NCBI GenBank assembly: GCA_017554135.1
Contig: JAFZIX010000201.1
Coordinates: 1-6,685 of the forward strand
Length of the DNA: 6,685 nt
DNA from: Bacteroidales bacterium
GTDB taxonomy: Bacteria > Bacteroidota > Bacteroidia > Bacteroidales > UBA932
Reading direction: 5' to 3'
Positions within the stretch are counted from its first letter, which is position 1; every line of letters starts with the position of its first letter. Both the position numbers and the translations under genes were made by a program. The notes below the pieces were generated by a model. It did not search any database. It was not told the DNA's origin and saw nothing but the letters and a program-made list of their open reading frames with translations. Shown here one piece after another: positions 1 through 5,669 of this stretch.

Positions 1-4
1 AAAA

Positions 5-42
5 CCGCTGTGCAGGTACATGTACGGCGGCTTTTCTTTTTT
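5..42 (+). terminator. Rho-independent terminator of a gene left of the window
   Basis: The arm CCGCTGTGCA (5-14) pairs with TGTACGGCGG (21-30) as a 10-bp stem with two G-T wobbles and a 6-nt loop. A T-rich tail follows at once (32-42, interrupted by one C). A run of A precedes the stem, so the structure could also act on the other strand. It most likely ends a plus-strand gene outside the window and separates it from the RhuM-type gene. Confidence 0.7.
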
Positions 43-68
43 AACAAACCTTACGACCTTGCATAGAT

Positions 69-99
69 TTGCATCGGCGAAAGCTTTCAAGTATCTTTG
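69..99 (+). promoter_or_regulatory. Bacteroidota promoter of the rhuM-type gene
   Basis: TTG at 69-71 (TTTG from 68), 20 bp of spacer, then TATCTTTG at 92-99, matching the Bacteroidota -33/-7 pattern TTG/TAnnTTTG. Transcription should start near 106, about a dozen bases before the ATG at 119. This also shows that the reading frame from position 20 to 118 is not translated. Confidence 0.7.
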
Positions 100-118
100 C
101 AAAAAAACAGAAAACCTT

Positions 119-460
119 ATGAAGGATTTTCAATTACTGATATACAGCACCCCCACAGAAGACATCAAAGTTGATGTCGTTCTCAAGGATGAAGATATAT
201 GGGCCAGCCAGAAGGCGATGGCGGCTCTGTTCGGTGTTCAAATCCCAGACATTAGCAAGCACATTAATAACATTTTCGAGTCGGGAGAATTGGACTCGTC
301 TACGACTGTTTCCAAAATGGAAACTGTCGTTCAGAGGGGCTTCAGAGGCCAAGTTCCGGACCAGATAACGCTCTACAGCCTGGATATGATTATCGCTGTT
401 GGCTACCGCGTCTCATCGGCCAGAGCAACGAGTACCGCTGCTCTATTTGCGCCTAACTAG
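119..460 (+). pseudogene. RhuM-family protein, 3'-truncated (113 aa left)
   Basis: The predicted protein matches the N-terminal part of the virulence RhuM family by recognition: a D-I-W-A-S-Q-K-A-M-A-A-L-F-G-V stretch, then D-I-S-K-H-I-N-N-I-F, then the block K-M-E-T-V-V-Q-R-G-F-R-G, and finally L-D-M-I-I-A-V-G-Y-R-V near residue 90. Family members are usually more than 300 aa. Here, right after the Y-R-V-S-S-A-R-A-T motif, the family sequence stops and a short unrelated tail leads to TAG. The ATG at 119 is chosen because a good promoter lies just upstream and overlaps any longer reading frame. RhuM was named from a Salmonella pathogenicity island; its molecular role is unclear, and relatives are often found in mobile and restriction-modification loci. 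The gene converges on the KilA-N gene, which ends 12 bp away. It is probably a non-functional remnant, although it could still be expressed as a small protein. Confidence 0.8.
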
Positions 461-472
461 TTGATTTAAAAC

Positions 473-1237
473 TCATTTCAGAAGTTTTCTGTTACTTTCT
501 TCTCCTTCCAGCACGGACATCTGCTGAATTGCGATAGCATTAAGCCTGCAGAGCCTTTCAGGCTGAGGAAGTCCGTCATTGATTAATATTGCATTGAGGC
601 TTTCCATGTTAGAAAGGCAGATGAGCTGGTTGATGGTAGCGTAGTCGCGGATATTTCCCTTGAGTTCCGGGTTGGCATCTCGCCATTCTTTCGCTGTCAT
701 GCCGAATAAAGCTACATTGAGAACGTCGGCTTCGTTGGCGTAGATAAAAGATATCTGCTTCTCTGAAACCTCGGGAGGAATCAAGTTCTGTTTGATCGCA
801 TCGGTATGGATACGGTAGTTCACTTTAGAGAGTTCGCGCTTTGCCGTCCATCCAATGAGCTTCTGCTCCTCTTCCTTAAGCCGCTGGAATTCACGGATAA
901 GATAGACCTTGAATTCCGGGCTAATCCACATCGCGAACTCGAAAGCAATGTCTTTGTGAGCATATGTGCCGCCATAACGCCCGGCTTTGGAAACTATGCC
1001 GACGGCGTGGGTTTTCTCCGTCCATTCTTTAGCGCTTAGGCGGAAATTGTTGAGCCCCGCCTTACTTTTAATTATGTCGAATTCGGCAGAATTAAACTCA
1101 GGATTGAAAACCTTCTCCCATGTTCCTAGAAACTCAACGGTGTTCCTGTTACGCAGCCAATTATGGAAAAAGAACTCACCGTCTTTGGAACGCATCATAT
1201 CAGTAAGGCTAATATAGTCCTCACTTCCGAACTGCAT
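473..1237 (-). CDS. KilA-N domain protein, probably lacking its native N-terminus
   Basis: A 254-aa protein with a KilA-N-type DNA-binding domain at its start. D-Y-I-S-L-T-D-M lies at residues 7-14, N-W-L-R-N at 26-30 and E-F-L-G-T-W-E at 35-41. The strongly conserved K-A-G-R-Y-G-G-T-Y-A-H-K-D-I-A-F-E-F-A block spans 84-102, followed by W-I-S-P-E-F and a helix with L-K-E-E-E. The C-terminal half (about 165-245, with D-V-L-N-V-A-L-F-G and N-I-R-D-Y-A) resembles the tail usual for Bacteroidota KilA-N proteins. KilA-N domains are typical of phage and large-virus proteins; the target here is unknown. Family members normally have some 15-20 residues before the D-Y-I-S-L-T-D motif; here only six precede it. 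Upstream in frame there is no other ATG before a TAG at 1301-1303, and the DNA switches abruptly to GC-rich palindromic sequence. No promoter is evident, so any expression would come from parDE read-through. It is either a working gene with a late start or a 5'-truncated remnant. Confidence 0.85.
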   Translation of the reverse strand: MQFGSEDYISLTDMMRSKDGEFFFHNWLRNRNTVEFLGTWEKVFNPEFNSAEFDIIKSKAGLNNFRLSAKEWTEKTHAVGIVSKAGRYGGTYAHKDIAFEFAMWISPEFKVYLIREFQRLKEEEQKLIGWTAKRELSKVNYRIHTDAIKQNLIPPEVSEKQISFIYANEADVLNVALFGMTAKEWRDANPELKGNIRDYATINQLICLSNMESLNAILINDGLPQPERLCRLNAIAIQQMSVLEGEESNRKLLK

Positions 1238-1241
1238 CGTC

Positions 1242-1295
1242 CCAGCACGCCGCCAGGACGGGATTTCCGGGTTTTTGGTCTTCCCGGAGTGCTGG
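1242..1295. repeat. Nested inverted repeats in a GC-rich insert-like stretch
   Basis: CCAGCAC (1242-1248) and TCCGGG (1266-1271) are complementary to the adjoining GTGCTGG (1289-1295) and CCCGGA (1283-1288). This gives a two-part stem with an 11-nt loop and a 17-nt bulge on one side. A competing small stem is CGTCC (1238-1242) with GGACG (1256-1260). The stretch touches the KilA-N start codon. No coding sense is visible, and the role is unknown. Confidence 0.5.
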
Positions 1296-1303
1296 TTTCC
1301 CTA

Positions 1304-1331
1304 GCCGGCGCGGGGCGTATATCGCGCCGGC
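1304..1331. repeat. Strong GC-only hairpin downstream of parE
   Basis: GCCGGCGCG (1304-1312) and CGCGCCGGC (1323-1331) form a perfect 9-bp all-GC stem with a 10-nt loop. It begins 9 bases past the parE stop on the minus strand. A second small inverted repeat, CACCT (1336-1340) and AGGTG (1345-1349), spans the parE stop codon. Neither strand has a T run after the stem, so it is not a standard intrinsic terminator. It may protect the 3' end of the parDE transcript or be part of a small palindromic element. Confidence 0.6.
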
Positions 1332-1340
1332 GTGACACCT

Positions 1341-1637
1341 CTACAGGTGCCGCTGGTAGTCCATGCATTCGTGAAGAATGCGGATTACCTGGATGGTGCC
1401 ATCGGGGTGCCGGGTGTAGAAAACGAAATGATGACCGACTTTAAAACCCAGCAAACCGGGCTTGATAACGTCATATTTTTTCTCAAGGAAATCGGGGAGA
1501 TTGTCCAGATTCTGAATACCCGTATAGATGTGTCGATAATAAGCAACAGCCTGCTCTTCTGACCAAGTTTCTACTGTGTAGTCCCAAATACTGTCCACAT
1601 CGGCAATGGCCTTTCTGGATACTCGAATCTTAGCCAT
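1341..1637 (-). CDS. parE: ParE-family toxin (RelE/ParE superfamily)
   Basis: A 98-aa toxin of the usual ParE length. It opens with a beta strand (A-K-I-R-V-S) and the family's A-x-x-D-x-x-x-I-W-D-Y-T helix at residues 10-21. W-S-E-E-Q-A-x-x-Y-Y follows around 25-34 and G-H-H-F-V-F-Y at about 68-74. It closes with the diagnostic R-I-L-H-E-C-M-D-x-x-R-H-L. Studied ParE proteins poison DNA gyrase and block replication; the target of this one is inferred. The start ATG (1635-1637) overlaps the end of parD by 8 bp, so the two are translationally coupled and antitoxin comes first, as is standard. The gene appears intact. Relatives are often annotated simply as type II toxin-antitoxin RelE/ParE family toxins. 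Confidence 0.92.
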   Translation of the reverse strand: MAKIRVSRKAIADVDSIWDYTVETWSEEQAVAYYRHIYTGIQNLDNLPDFLEKKYDVIKPGLLGFKVGHHFVFYTRHPDGTIQVIRILHECMDYQRHL

Positions 1638-1878
1638 TGCTCTTCCGTTTTGCCTTCAACTCCTCCAAGTGGGACTCGAAGTCAAAGTCTTCGACATACC
1701 CGCTTGCTTCACCTTCCTCAATGGCAGCACGGAGAGCAGCTATCTTTTGTTCATCCTCCTCAAGTCTTCTAAGCCCGGCACGAATCACCTCACTGGCATT
1801 CGTGTAACGGCCACCAAGAACACTAGCCTGGATAAATGCGTCAAAATGAGGTCCTAATGCAACAGTAGTTGTTTTCAT
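1630..1878 (-). CDS. parD: ParD-family antitoxin
   Basis: An 82-aa ribbon-helix-helix antitoxin. The N-terminal strand T-T-T-V-A-L-G-P-H-F-D-A-F-I forms the DNA-binding ribbon. R-Y-T-N-A-S-E-V-I-R-A-G-L-R-R-L-E (about 24-40) is the classic ParD second helix region. The acidic tail E-D-E-Q-K-I-A-A-L-R-A-A-I-E-E-G-E-A-S-G followed by F-D-F is the toxin-wrapping part. The protein should neutralise the downstream ParE and repress the operon. The ATG at 1876-1878 is preferred. A TTG three codons earlier (1885-1887) is possible but lies almost on the expected transcription start. A promoter with a palindromic operator sits directly upstream. Confidence 0.92.
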   Translation of the reverse strand: MKTTTVALGPHFDAFIQASVLGGRYTNASEVIRAGLRRLEEDEQKIAALRAAIEEGEASGYVEDFDFESHLEELKAKRKSNG

Positions 1879-1893
1879 TTCTGTCAATGTTTA

Positions 1894-1927
1894 CGACAAA
1901 TATAAGAAATATTCTTATGTCGCACAA
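1894..1927 (-). promoter_or_regulatory. parDE promoter with overlapping palindromic operator
   Basis: On the minus strand, TTG (1925-1927), 20 bp of spacer and TATATTTG (1897-1904) make a full Bacteroidota promoter. Within it ATAAGAA (1902-1908) and TTCTTAT (1912-1918) are a perfect 7-bp inverted repeat around a 3-bp centre. Outer CGACA (1894-1898) and TGTCG (1918-1922) add a second symmetric pair. The palindrome covers the spacer and the -7 element, where a bound ParD or ParDE complex would block transcription. That operator role is inferred from known parDE autoregulation. Confidence 0.75.
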
Positions 1928-2021
1928 CTATTATTCACTCCACGACTTTGTGGACCAGCCCAACTTGATAGACAAATCTTCAATATCCACCAAGAATATA
2001 TGGCACTCAATGAGGGAGTTG

Positions 2022-2052
2022 TTGGATTTGAAGTTCAAAATACATACTTTTG
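2022..2052 (+). promoter_or_regulatory. Promoter of the seven-helix membrane protein gene
   Basis: TTG at 2022-2024, a 20-bp spacer and TACTTTTG at 2045-2052 match the Bacteroidota consensus. The expected start of transcription is near 2059, 18 bases before the ATG at 2077. The TTG at 2050 that would lengthen the protein falls inside the -7 element and is therefore rejected as the start. Confidence 0.7.
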
Positions 2053-2076
2053 TCTGGACATAGTAAAGTTCAGAAT

Positions 2077-2871
2077 ATGGATATTCATGTATTGCTTCCG
2101 GATTACGTGATGCCGTGGATGACAGATCCACGTACGTGGATGGTTTTGCTCATCGTAGGAATTGTAGCGGCAATCCTCATGTGGTATCGTAATTACTGGG
2201 TCAATGCAATAGGAATAGTATTGAATATTGCATTGATTGCAGCTTTGGGATGGTATGTTTGTGCAATGGGCTACTGGGAGGGCAGCTGGTTCCTTGCCCG
2301 GACTCCGGAGCAACCCTTATGGAATTGGATTCTGAAAGTAGCCCTCGTGATTCTGTATCCAGCCATTTCCCTGATCTTCCGTCCCGGCCCTCATGGAAAG
2401 AATGTACATCCGGACAGCACCAAGTTGCGCTGGGGCCAGTTTAATTTTCTTGTCATCATCATTTGCCTGTCGTACCTCGCCAGTATTCTGATGATGCATT
2501 TCTGGGAACGCAACGTCTGGAGCATCGTGGCTTTTGCGGCACTTCCCATTCTCTATATGCTTGTTCTTCTGGGGAAAGCCCACGTGAACTTCTCTTCACT
2601 ATTCACGTGTATTCCTGCAAGCATCGTTGCTTCGCTGACCCTTGTCGGGGTCATGAAACAATCCATTGCCGTGTCGGCGATCTTTGCCTACATTATTTAT
2701 GGAATCGTTTTGGTTGCTGTTATCGCCGCCTTTGCCAAGATTGGCAGTGCGCTCGGTCTTGATAAGGAAACCAAGACCATTGGTACGTCTTCTTCTGGAG
2801 GAACAAATACCTCTTTTGACGTGCGGGAATACGGCAGAGCGCTGGAATTCATCCGGAAAAACGGATGGTAG
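2077..2871 (+). CDS. Unrecognised polytopic membrane protein, about 7 helices
   Basis: I do not recognise this 264-aa protein. It has about seven hydrophobic segments, at roughly residues 20-36, 43-65, 83-101, 122-142, 147-166, 174-193 and 196-221. There is no signal peptide. A positively charged loop (F-R-P-G-P-H-G-K-N, about 101-109) lies between helices 3 and 4. The soluble C-terminal tail of about 40 residues begins with a Ser/Thr/Gly-rich linker (T-S-S-S-G-G-T-N-T-S) and ends in a charged Y-G-R-A-L-E-F-I-R-K segment. Helices 1-2 are rich in Trp and Tyr. There are no obvious transporter or enzyme motifs. The gene has its own promoter and stands alone. It converges on the lipoprotein gene with a 6-bp gap. 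The start follows from the promoter position. It is probably an inner-membrane protein of unknown function. Confidence 0.8.
   Translation: MDIHVLLPDYVMPWMTDPRTWMVLLIVGIVAAILMWYRNYWVNAIGIVLNIALIAALGWYVCAMGYWEGSWFLARTPEQPLWNWILKVALVILYPAISLIFRPGPHGKNVHPDSTKLRWGQFNFLVIIICLSYLASILMMHFWERNVWSIVAFAALPILYMLVLLGKAHVNFSSLFTCIPASIVASLTLVGVMKQSIAVSAIFAYIIYGIVLVAVIAAFAKIGSALGLDKETKTIGTSSSGGTNTSFDVREYGRALEFIRKNGW
2850..2867. other. Small hairpin at the convergent gene ends
   Basis: CATCCG (2850-2855) and CGGATG (2862-2867) form a perfect 6-bp stem around an A-rich 6-nt loop. It lies inside the last codons of the membrane protein gene, next to the 6-bp gap from the lipoprotein gene. There is no T run on either side, so a terminator role for either gene is only a guess. 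Confidence 0.3.
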
Positions 2872-2877
2872 TAATCG

Positions 2878-3909
2878 TCAGTAAATGCGCAGGTGATGGA
2901 AATGAAGTGTGTCACCCAACTCAATGATACCGGCACCCTGACCATCGTCTTCATGGTACAATAAAATAGATTGGCCGATGTGGTACGCATCATAGGGTTT
3001 TCCCAAGTTGACAATTCGCTTTAGTCCATCGGTGGTTACCTGTGCAATCCACGATGTTTCAGGATCAGTAACAATTTGATACAGGGATTCCTTTGCAAGG
3101 AAAGAAGCATTGAAAATTGTATCGGAAGGCGGATACGGTGATCCCTCGCATCCATACCAACCGTCATCTCCCTCTCCAAAGGCATAGATGTTTCCTATTA
3201 GCTTCATCTCACCAAGATGCGACCGGAGGGACCTCGGCATCATACCGGAAGGCTCGGCCAACGCTGCCTCATAAGAGGACAGACTATCACACAGGAAACC
3301 TACTTTTGGATCAGCTAGACCACGGAAGCGTTCAGAATCCGTAAAGTAAAAATATCCATTGAACCGAAGAACCTGGCCCGTAGCAACCGGAAAGAAATAC
3401 TGCTCTCCCGTCCGTTTATCCATGAACCAAGTGTGGTATGGTGAGTATCTCATCTTCTTGCAATAGACACGGTAGTCTTCATCCTCATAAACAACGTTCA
3501 TTTCAGAAGACACATCTTCCCAGGTCTCCCTTCCGGGCACGAAACGCCACATGGTATCGCACCATTCGGGATACTTCATATAAATCGCCCCGTTCCTTGT
3601 CTTAAAACTCCAAGAAAGATGATTTTTGTTAGGGAAATCAATAATATGAGTTTGACCCGTTTTTGAGTTTGCCCGAAGCAGATATCTCTGACCTTCTTGT
3701 ATAAAAGCACACAAGTATCCACCATCCAAAGGCAACGCAAACCGGAGACGTAACGATTTATCCGTACTTATCACTTTGCTGACATCTACGTTCAGCGTAT
3801 CGTAGATGAGGGTAAAACCCTCTTGCTGAATTACACGAGGTCGACTCTGACCGCAAGCAATCAGAAGGAGCAGTAGAGCCTGAAAGATGATGATTTGTAA
3901 AGACTTCAT
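2878..3909 (-). CDS. Putative lipoprotein, beta-rich, unknown function
   Basis: A 343-aa protein that starts with a lipoprotein signal peptide: M-K-S, a hydrophobic stretch rich in Ile and Leu, and the lipobox L-I-A-C with the lipidated Cys at residue 19. The ATG at 3907-3909 is chosen because it gives exactly this signal. The longer in-frame reading to 4047 would run through the divergent intergenic region. The mature part is rich in aromatic residues and short beta-like segments with turns such as S-K-T-G-Q-T and D-K-R-T-G-E-Q-Y-F-F. This suggests a propeller-like or other all-beta fold, but no clear repeat period is visible and I do not recognise the family. It has many Trp and Tyr residues and several Cys. 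It should be anchored in the outer or inner membrane facing the periplasm or surface. It converges on the membrane protein gene and diverges from the fucosidase gene; no promoter of good quality was seen upstream, only a weak TTG/TTATTG-like pair. Confidence 0.8.
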   Translation of the reverse strand: MKSLQIIIFQALLLLLIACGQSRPRVIQQEGFTLIYDTLNVDVSKVISTDKSLRLRFALPLDGGYLCAFIQEGQRYLLRANSKTGQTHIIDFPNKNHLSWSFKTRNGAIYMKYPEWCDTMWRFVPGRETWEDVSSEMNVVYEDEDYRVYCKKMRYSPYHTWFMDKRTGEQYFFPVATGQVLRFNGYFYFTDSERFRGLADPKVGFLCDSLSSYEAALAEPSGMMPRSLRSHLGEMKLIGNIYAFGEGDDGWYGCEGSPYPPSDTIFNASFLAKESLYQIVTDPETSWIAQVTTDGLKRIVNLGKPYDAYHIGQSILLYHEDDGQGAGIIELGDTLHFHHLRIY

Positions 3910-3968
3910 AAAGAATAGACTTGCAATAATCGCACCTAGTATTTTGGAATCCAATCCACAGTGGCACG

Positions 3969-3998
3969 CGGACACGAAAAGGGGGTGTCTGGTGTCCG
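3969..3998. repeat. Inverted repeat in the divergent intergenic region
   Basis: CGGACAC (3969-3975) and GTGTCCG (3992-3998) are a perfect 7-bp inverted repeat with a 16-nt spacer. The spacer carries a second GTGTC (3985-3989), so GGTGTCT and GGTGTCC stand as adjoining heptamers at 3984-3997. The site lies just upstream of the fucosidase promoter, where a regulator could bind. No further function can be supported. Confidence 0.4.
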
Positions 3999-4023
3999 GG
4001 CGAGAGGGAGAAGGAATTTTTCG

Positions 4024-4031
4024 TATATTTG
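4024..4031 (+). promoter_or_regulatory. -7 element of the fucosidase promoter
   Basis: TATATTTG matches TAnnTTTG perfectly. No TTG is found at the expected spacing upstream, so the promoter may need an activator or an alternative sigma contact. Transcription would start near 4038, giving a leader of about 35 bases before the ATG at 4073. The leader has no clear Shine-Dalgarno site but is A/T-rich next to the start. Confidence 0.6.
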
Positions 4032-4072
4032 CGACAATTATTTCCAAGACAACCTGAAAACGATTTTATAAA

Positions 4073-5449
4073 ATGAAAAAAACATTCCTGATTCTTCTTG
4101 CGCTGGGTATTCTGATGAGCACGGCGGATCTCCGGGCTCAGGCGTTCGTGCATGAGCAGTCCAAGGCATCGGATTATGAGTGGCCCACGGACCCGGCCGT
4201 CCTGGCAAAGCTGGACAACTGGCAGGACTGCAAGTTCGGCGTCCTGTTTCACTGGGGCCTTTACTCCGTTCCCGGCATCGTAGAGTCCTGGGCCCTGTGC
4301 TCGGAAGATCACGAGTGGAACAAGCGCCCCGGCGAAATGGCCTACGACCAGTGGAAGAACTGGTACTGGGATCTTAAGCGGGTATTCAATCCCGTCCTCT
4401 TCGACCCGGACGGTTGGGCCGATATCATGAAAGAGGCCGGCATGAAGTATATGATCTTTACTTCCAAGCACCATGACGGTTTCTGCATGTTCGACACCCA
4501 GTACACGGACTTCTCCATTGCCCAATGGGCTTTCAAGGACAATCCCCGACGGGATGTGGCCCGCTACGTGTGGGACAGTTTCCGGAAGAAGGGCTTCATG
4601 CTGGGCTGCTATTTCTCCAAGCCCGACTGGCACAGCGAATGGTTCTGGAACCCATACTTCGCCACCCCCAACCGTCACCCCAATTACAAGAAGGAGCGCT
4701 ATCCCGAGTGGTGGCAAAACTTCGAGCATTACGTCCACAACCAGGTAACGGAGCTGATGACCGGCTACGGCCCGTTGGACATCCTCTGGCTGGACGGCGG
4801 ATGGGTGAAGGGCCCGGATATCCACCTGGACGAACTTCTGGCCAAGGTCCGGGAAGCCCAGCCCGGCCTGATCGCGGTGGACCGCACCGCCCGTGGCAGG
4901 AACGAGAACTACCAGACTCCCGAGCAGAAGATCCCCGCCACGCAGCTGGATTACCCCTGGGAGAGCTGCGTCACGCTTACCAAGAACTGGGGATGGGACC
5001 CGCATCCCGAGTATAAATCGGCCCGGGCCGTCATTGACCTGCTGGCCGAGGTCACCGCGAAGGGCGGCTCCCTGCTGCTGGGCGTCGGTCCCAGGCCGGA
5101 CGGTCTCATAGAAGAGGAGGCGACCCGCCGCCTGAAGGAAGTGGGAGAATGGCTGGGCCGATGCGGCAAGGCCATCTATTCCACCCGCATCACCCCGAAC
5201 TACAACGAGGGCAACATCTGGTTCACGGCCGATAAGGACGGAAAGACCATCTACGCCATCTATGCGCTGCCGGAAGGTGAAGACCTGCCCGCAACCCTCG
5301 AATGGACCGGCAACATCCCCCAGGGGACCGTCACCATCCTGAACAACGGGAAGAAGGCCACCTGCTCGGTCAAGAACGGCAAAGTCACCATCTCCCTGAA
5401 AGGAAAGCTGAAGAACGAGCCCGTCGCTCTCGCGTTCCCGAATAGGTAG
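4073..5449 (+). CDS. Secreted GH29 alpha-L-fucosidase
   Basis: A 458-aa glycoside hydrolase of family 29, which releases alpha-linked L-fucose from glycans by a retaining mechanism. A signal peptide with an A-Q-A cleavage site near residue 24 sends it to the periplasm or beyond. The (beta/alpha)8-type catalytic domain runs from about 35 to 370. F-G-V-L-F-H-W-G-L-Y-S-V-P lies at 55-67, the substrate-binding S-K-H-H-D-G-F at 131-137 and W-L-D-G-G-W at 239-244. Asp241 in that last motif is the expected nucleophile. The P-W-E-S-C motif (295-299) holds Glu297, a candidate acid/base, although that residue varies between GH29 subgroups. G-x-L-L-L-G-V-G-P closes the barrel at 332-340. A C-terminal beta domain follows (about 375-455). 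The gene is complete and clearly more GC-rich than the genes to its left. No other glycan genes are visible in the window. Substrates could be mucin, milk or plant glycans; this cannot be told from sequence. Confidence 0.95.
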   Translation: MKKTFLILLALGILMSTADLRAQAFVHEQSKASDYEWPTDPAVLAKLDNWQDCKFGVLFHWGLYSVPGIVESWALCSEDHEWNKRPGEMAYDQWKNWYWDLKRVFNPVLFDPDGWADIMKEAGMKYMIFTSKHHDGFCMFDTQYTDFSIAQWAFKDNPRRDVARYVWDSFRKKGFMLGCYFSKPDWHSEWFWNPYFATPNRHPNYKKERYPEWWQNFEHYVHNQVTELMTGYGPLDILWLDGGWVKGPDIHLDELLAKVREAQPGLIAVDRTARGRNENYQTPEQKIPATQLDYPWESCVTLTKNWGWDPHPEYKSARAVIDLLAEVTAKGGSLLLGVGPRPDGLIEEEATRRLKEVGEWLGRCGKAIYSTRITPNYNEGNIWFTADKDGKTIYAIYALPEGEDLPATLEWTGNIPQGTVTILNNGKKATCSVKNGKVTISLKGKLKNEPVALAFPNR

Positions 5450-5450
5450 G

Positions 5451-5578
5451 CCTGGCACTTAACATCCTTATACACAACGCATTAGCACAGCAGACGGGTA
5501 TCATTTCCGCACCCGTCCGCTGTGCTAACCGTTTGAATACGCGCACCTTAAGCGCCACGGAAAAGGAACGCTGCCAGG
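5451..5578. repeat. Long hairpin flanked by an outer inverted repeat
   Basis: In the 218-bp gap after the fucosidase gene, TTAGCACAGC (5482-5491) and GACGGGT (5493-5499) pair with ACCCGTC (5511-5517) and GCTGTGCTAA (5519-5528). The result is a 17-bp stem with one A-C mismatch and an 11-nt loop. Outside it, CCTGGCA (5451-5457, starting 2 bases after the stop codon) is matched by TGCCAGG (5572-5578), enclosing the whole unit. No T run follows the stem on either strand. It could be a processed 3' end signal for the fucosidase mRNA, a small RNA, or a short palindromic repeat element. Confidence 0.6.
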
Positions 5579-5614
5579 GCCCGATTTCGTGTACATACAC
5601 TGTGGTGAAGAGAA

Positions 5615-5669
5615 TTGTTTTATAGAAAATTGTTATATTTGTGGGAAAATTCTAACTATTACCACAAAT
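5615..5669 (+). promoter_or_regulatory. Promoter and candidate operator of the AbrB-acyltransferase operon
   Basis: TATATTTG (5634-5641) is a perfect -7 element. A TTG (5615-5617) sits upstream at a short 16-bp spacing. ATTTGTGG (5637-5644) and CCACAAAT (5662-5669) are a perfect 8-bp inverted repeat that covers the -7 element at one end and the ATG (5668-5670) at the other. AbrB-like proteins often repress their own genes, so this is a plausible autoregulatory operator; as RNA the arms could also fold and hide the start codon. AATTGTT also occurs twice (from 5613 and from 5628). Confidence 0.6.

Noticed and set aside
20..118. N-terminal extension of the RhuM-type protein
   Set aside because: It overlaps the left terminator and the promoter at 69-99; the family match begins after the ATG at 119.
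451..457. GCCTAAC, resembling an integron attC core site
   Set aside because: No matching GTTRRRY partner or attC-like fold was found nearby and no integrase is present; a 7-base match is expected by chance.
1931..2131. Minus-strand open frame upstream of parD
   Set aside because: The part at 1931-2030 reads plausibly as the tail of some protein, but it has no proper start, overlaps the promoter and first codons of the membrane protein gene, and matches no family I know. At most it is a gene remnant.
3910..4047. 46-residue N-terminal extension of the lipoprotein
   Set aside because: It would bury the signal peptide and lipobox inside the protein and would cross the inverted repeat and the fucosidase -7 element.
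3758..5458. 566-aa open frame on the minus strand
   Set aside because: It lies antisense to the fucosidase gene and is kept open by the GC-rich codon pattern. Its protein is low-complexity with no recognisable domain, while the plus strand encodes a clear GH29 enzyme.
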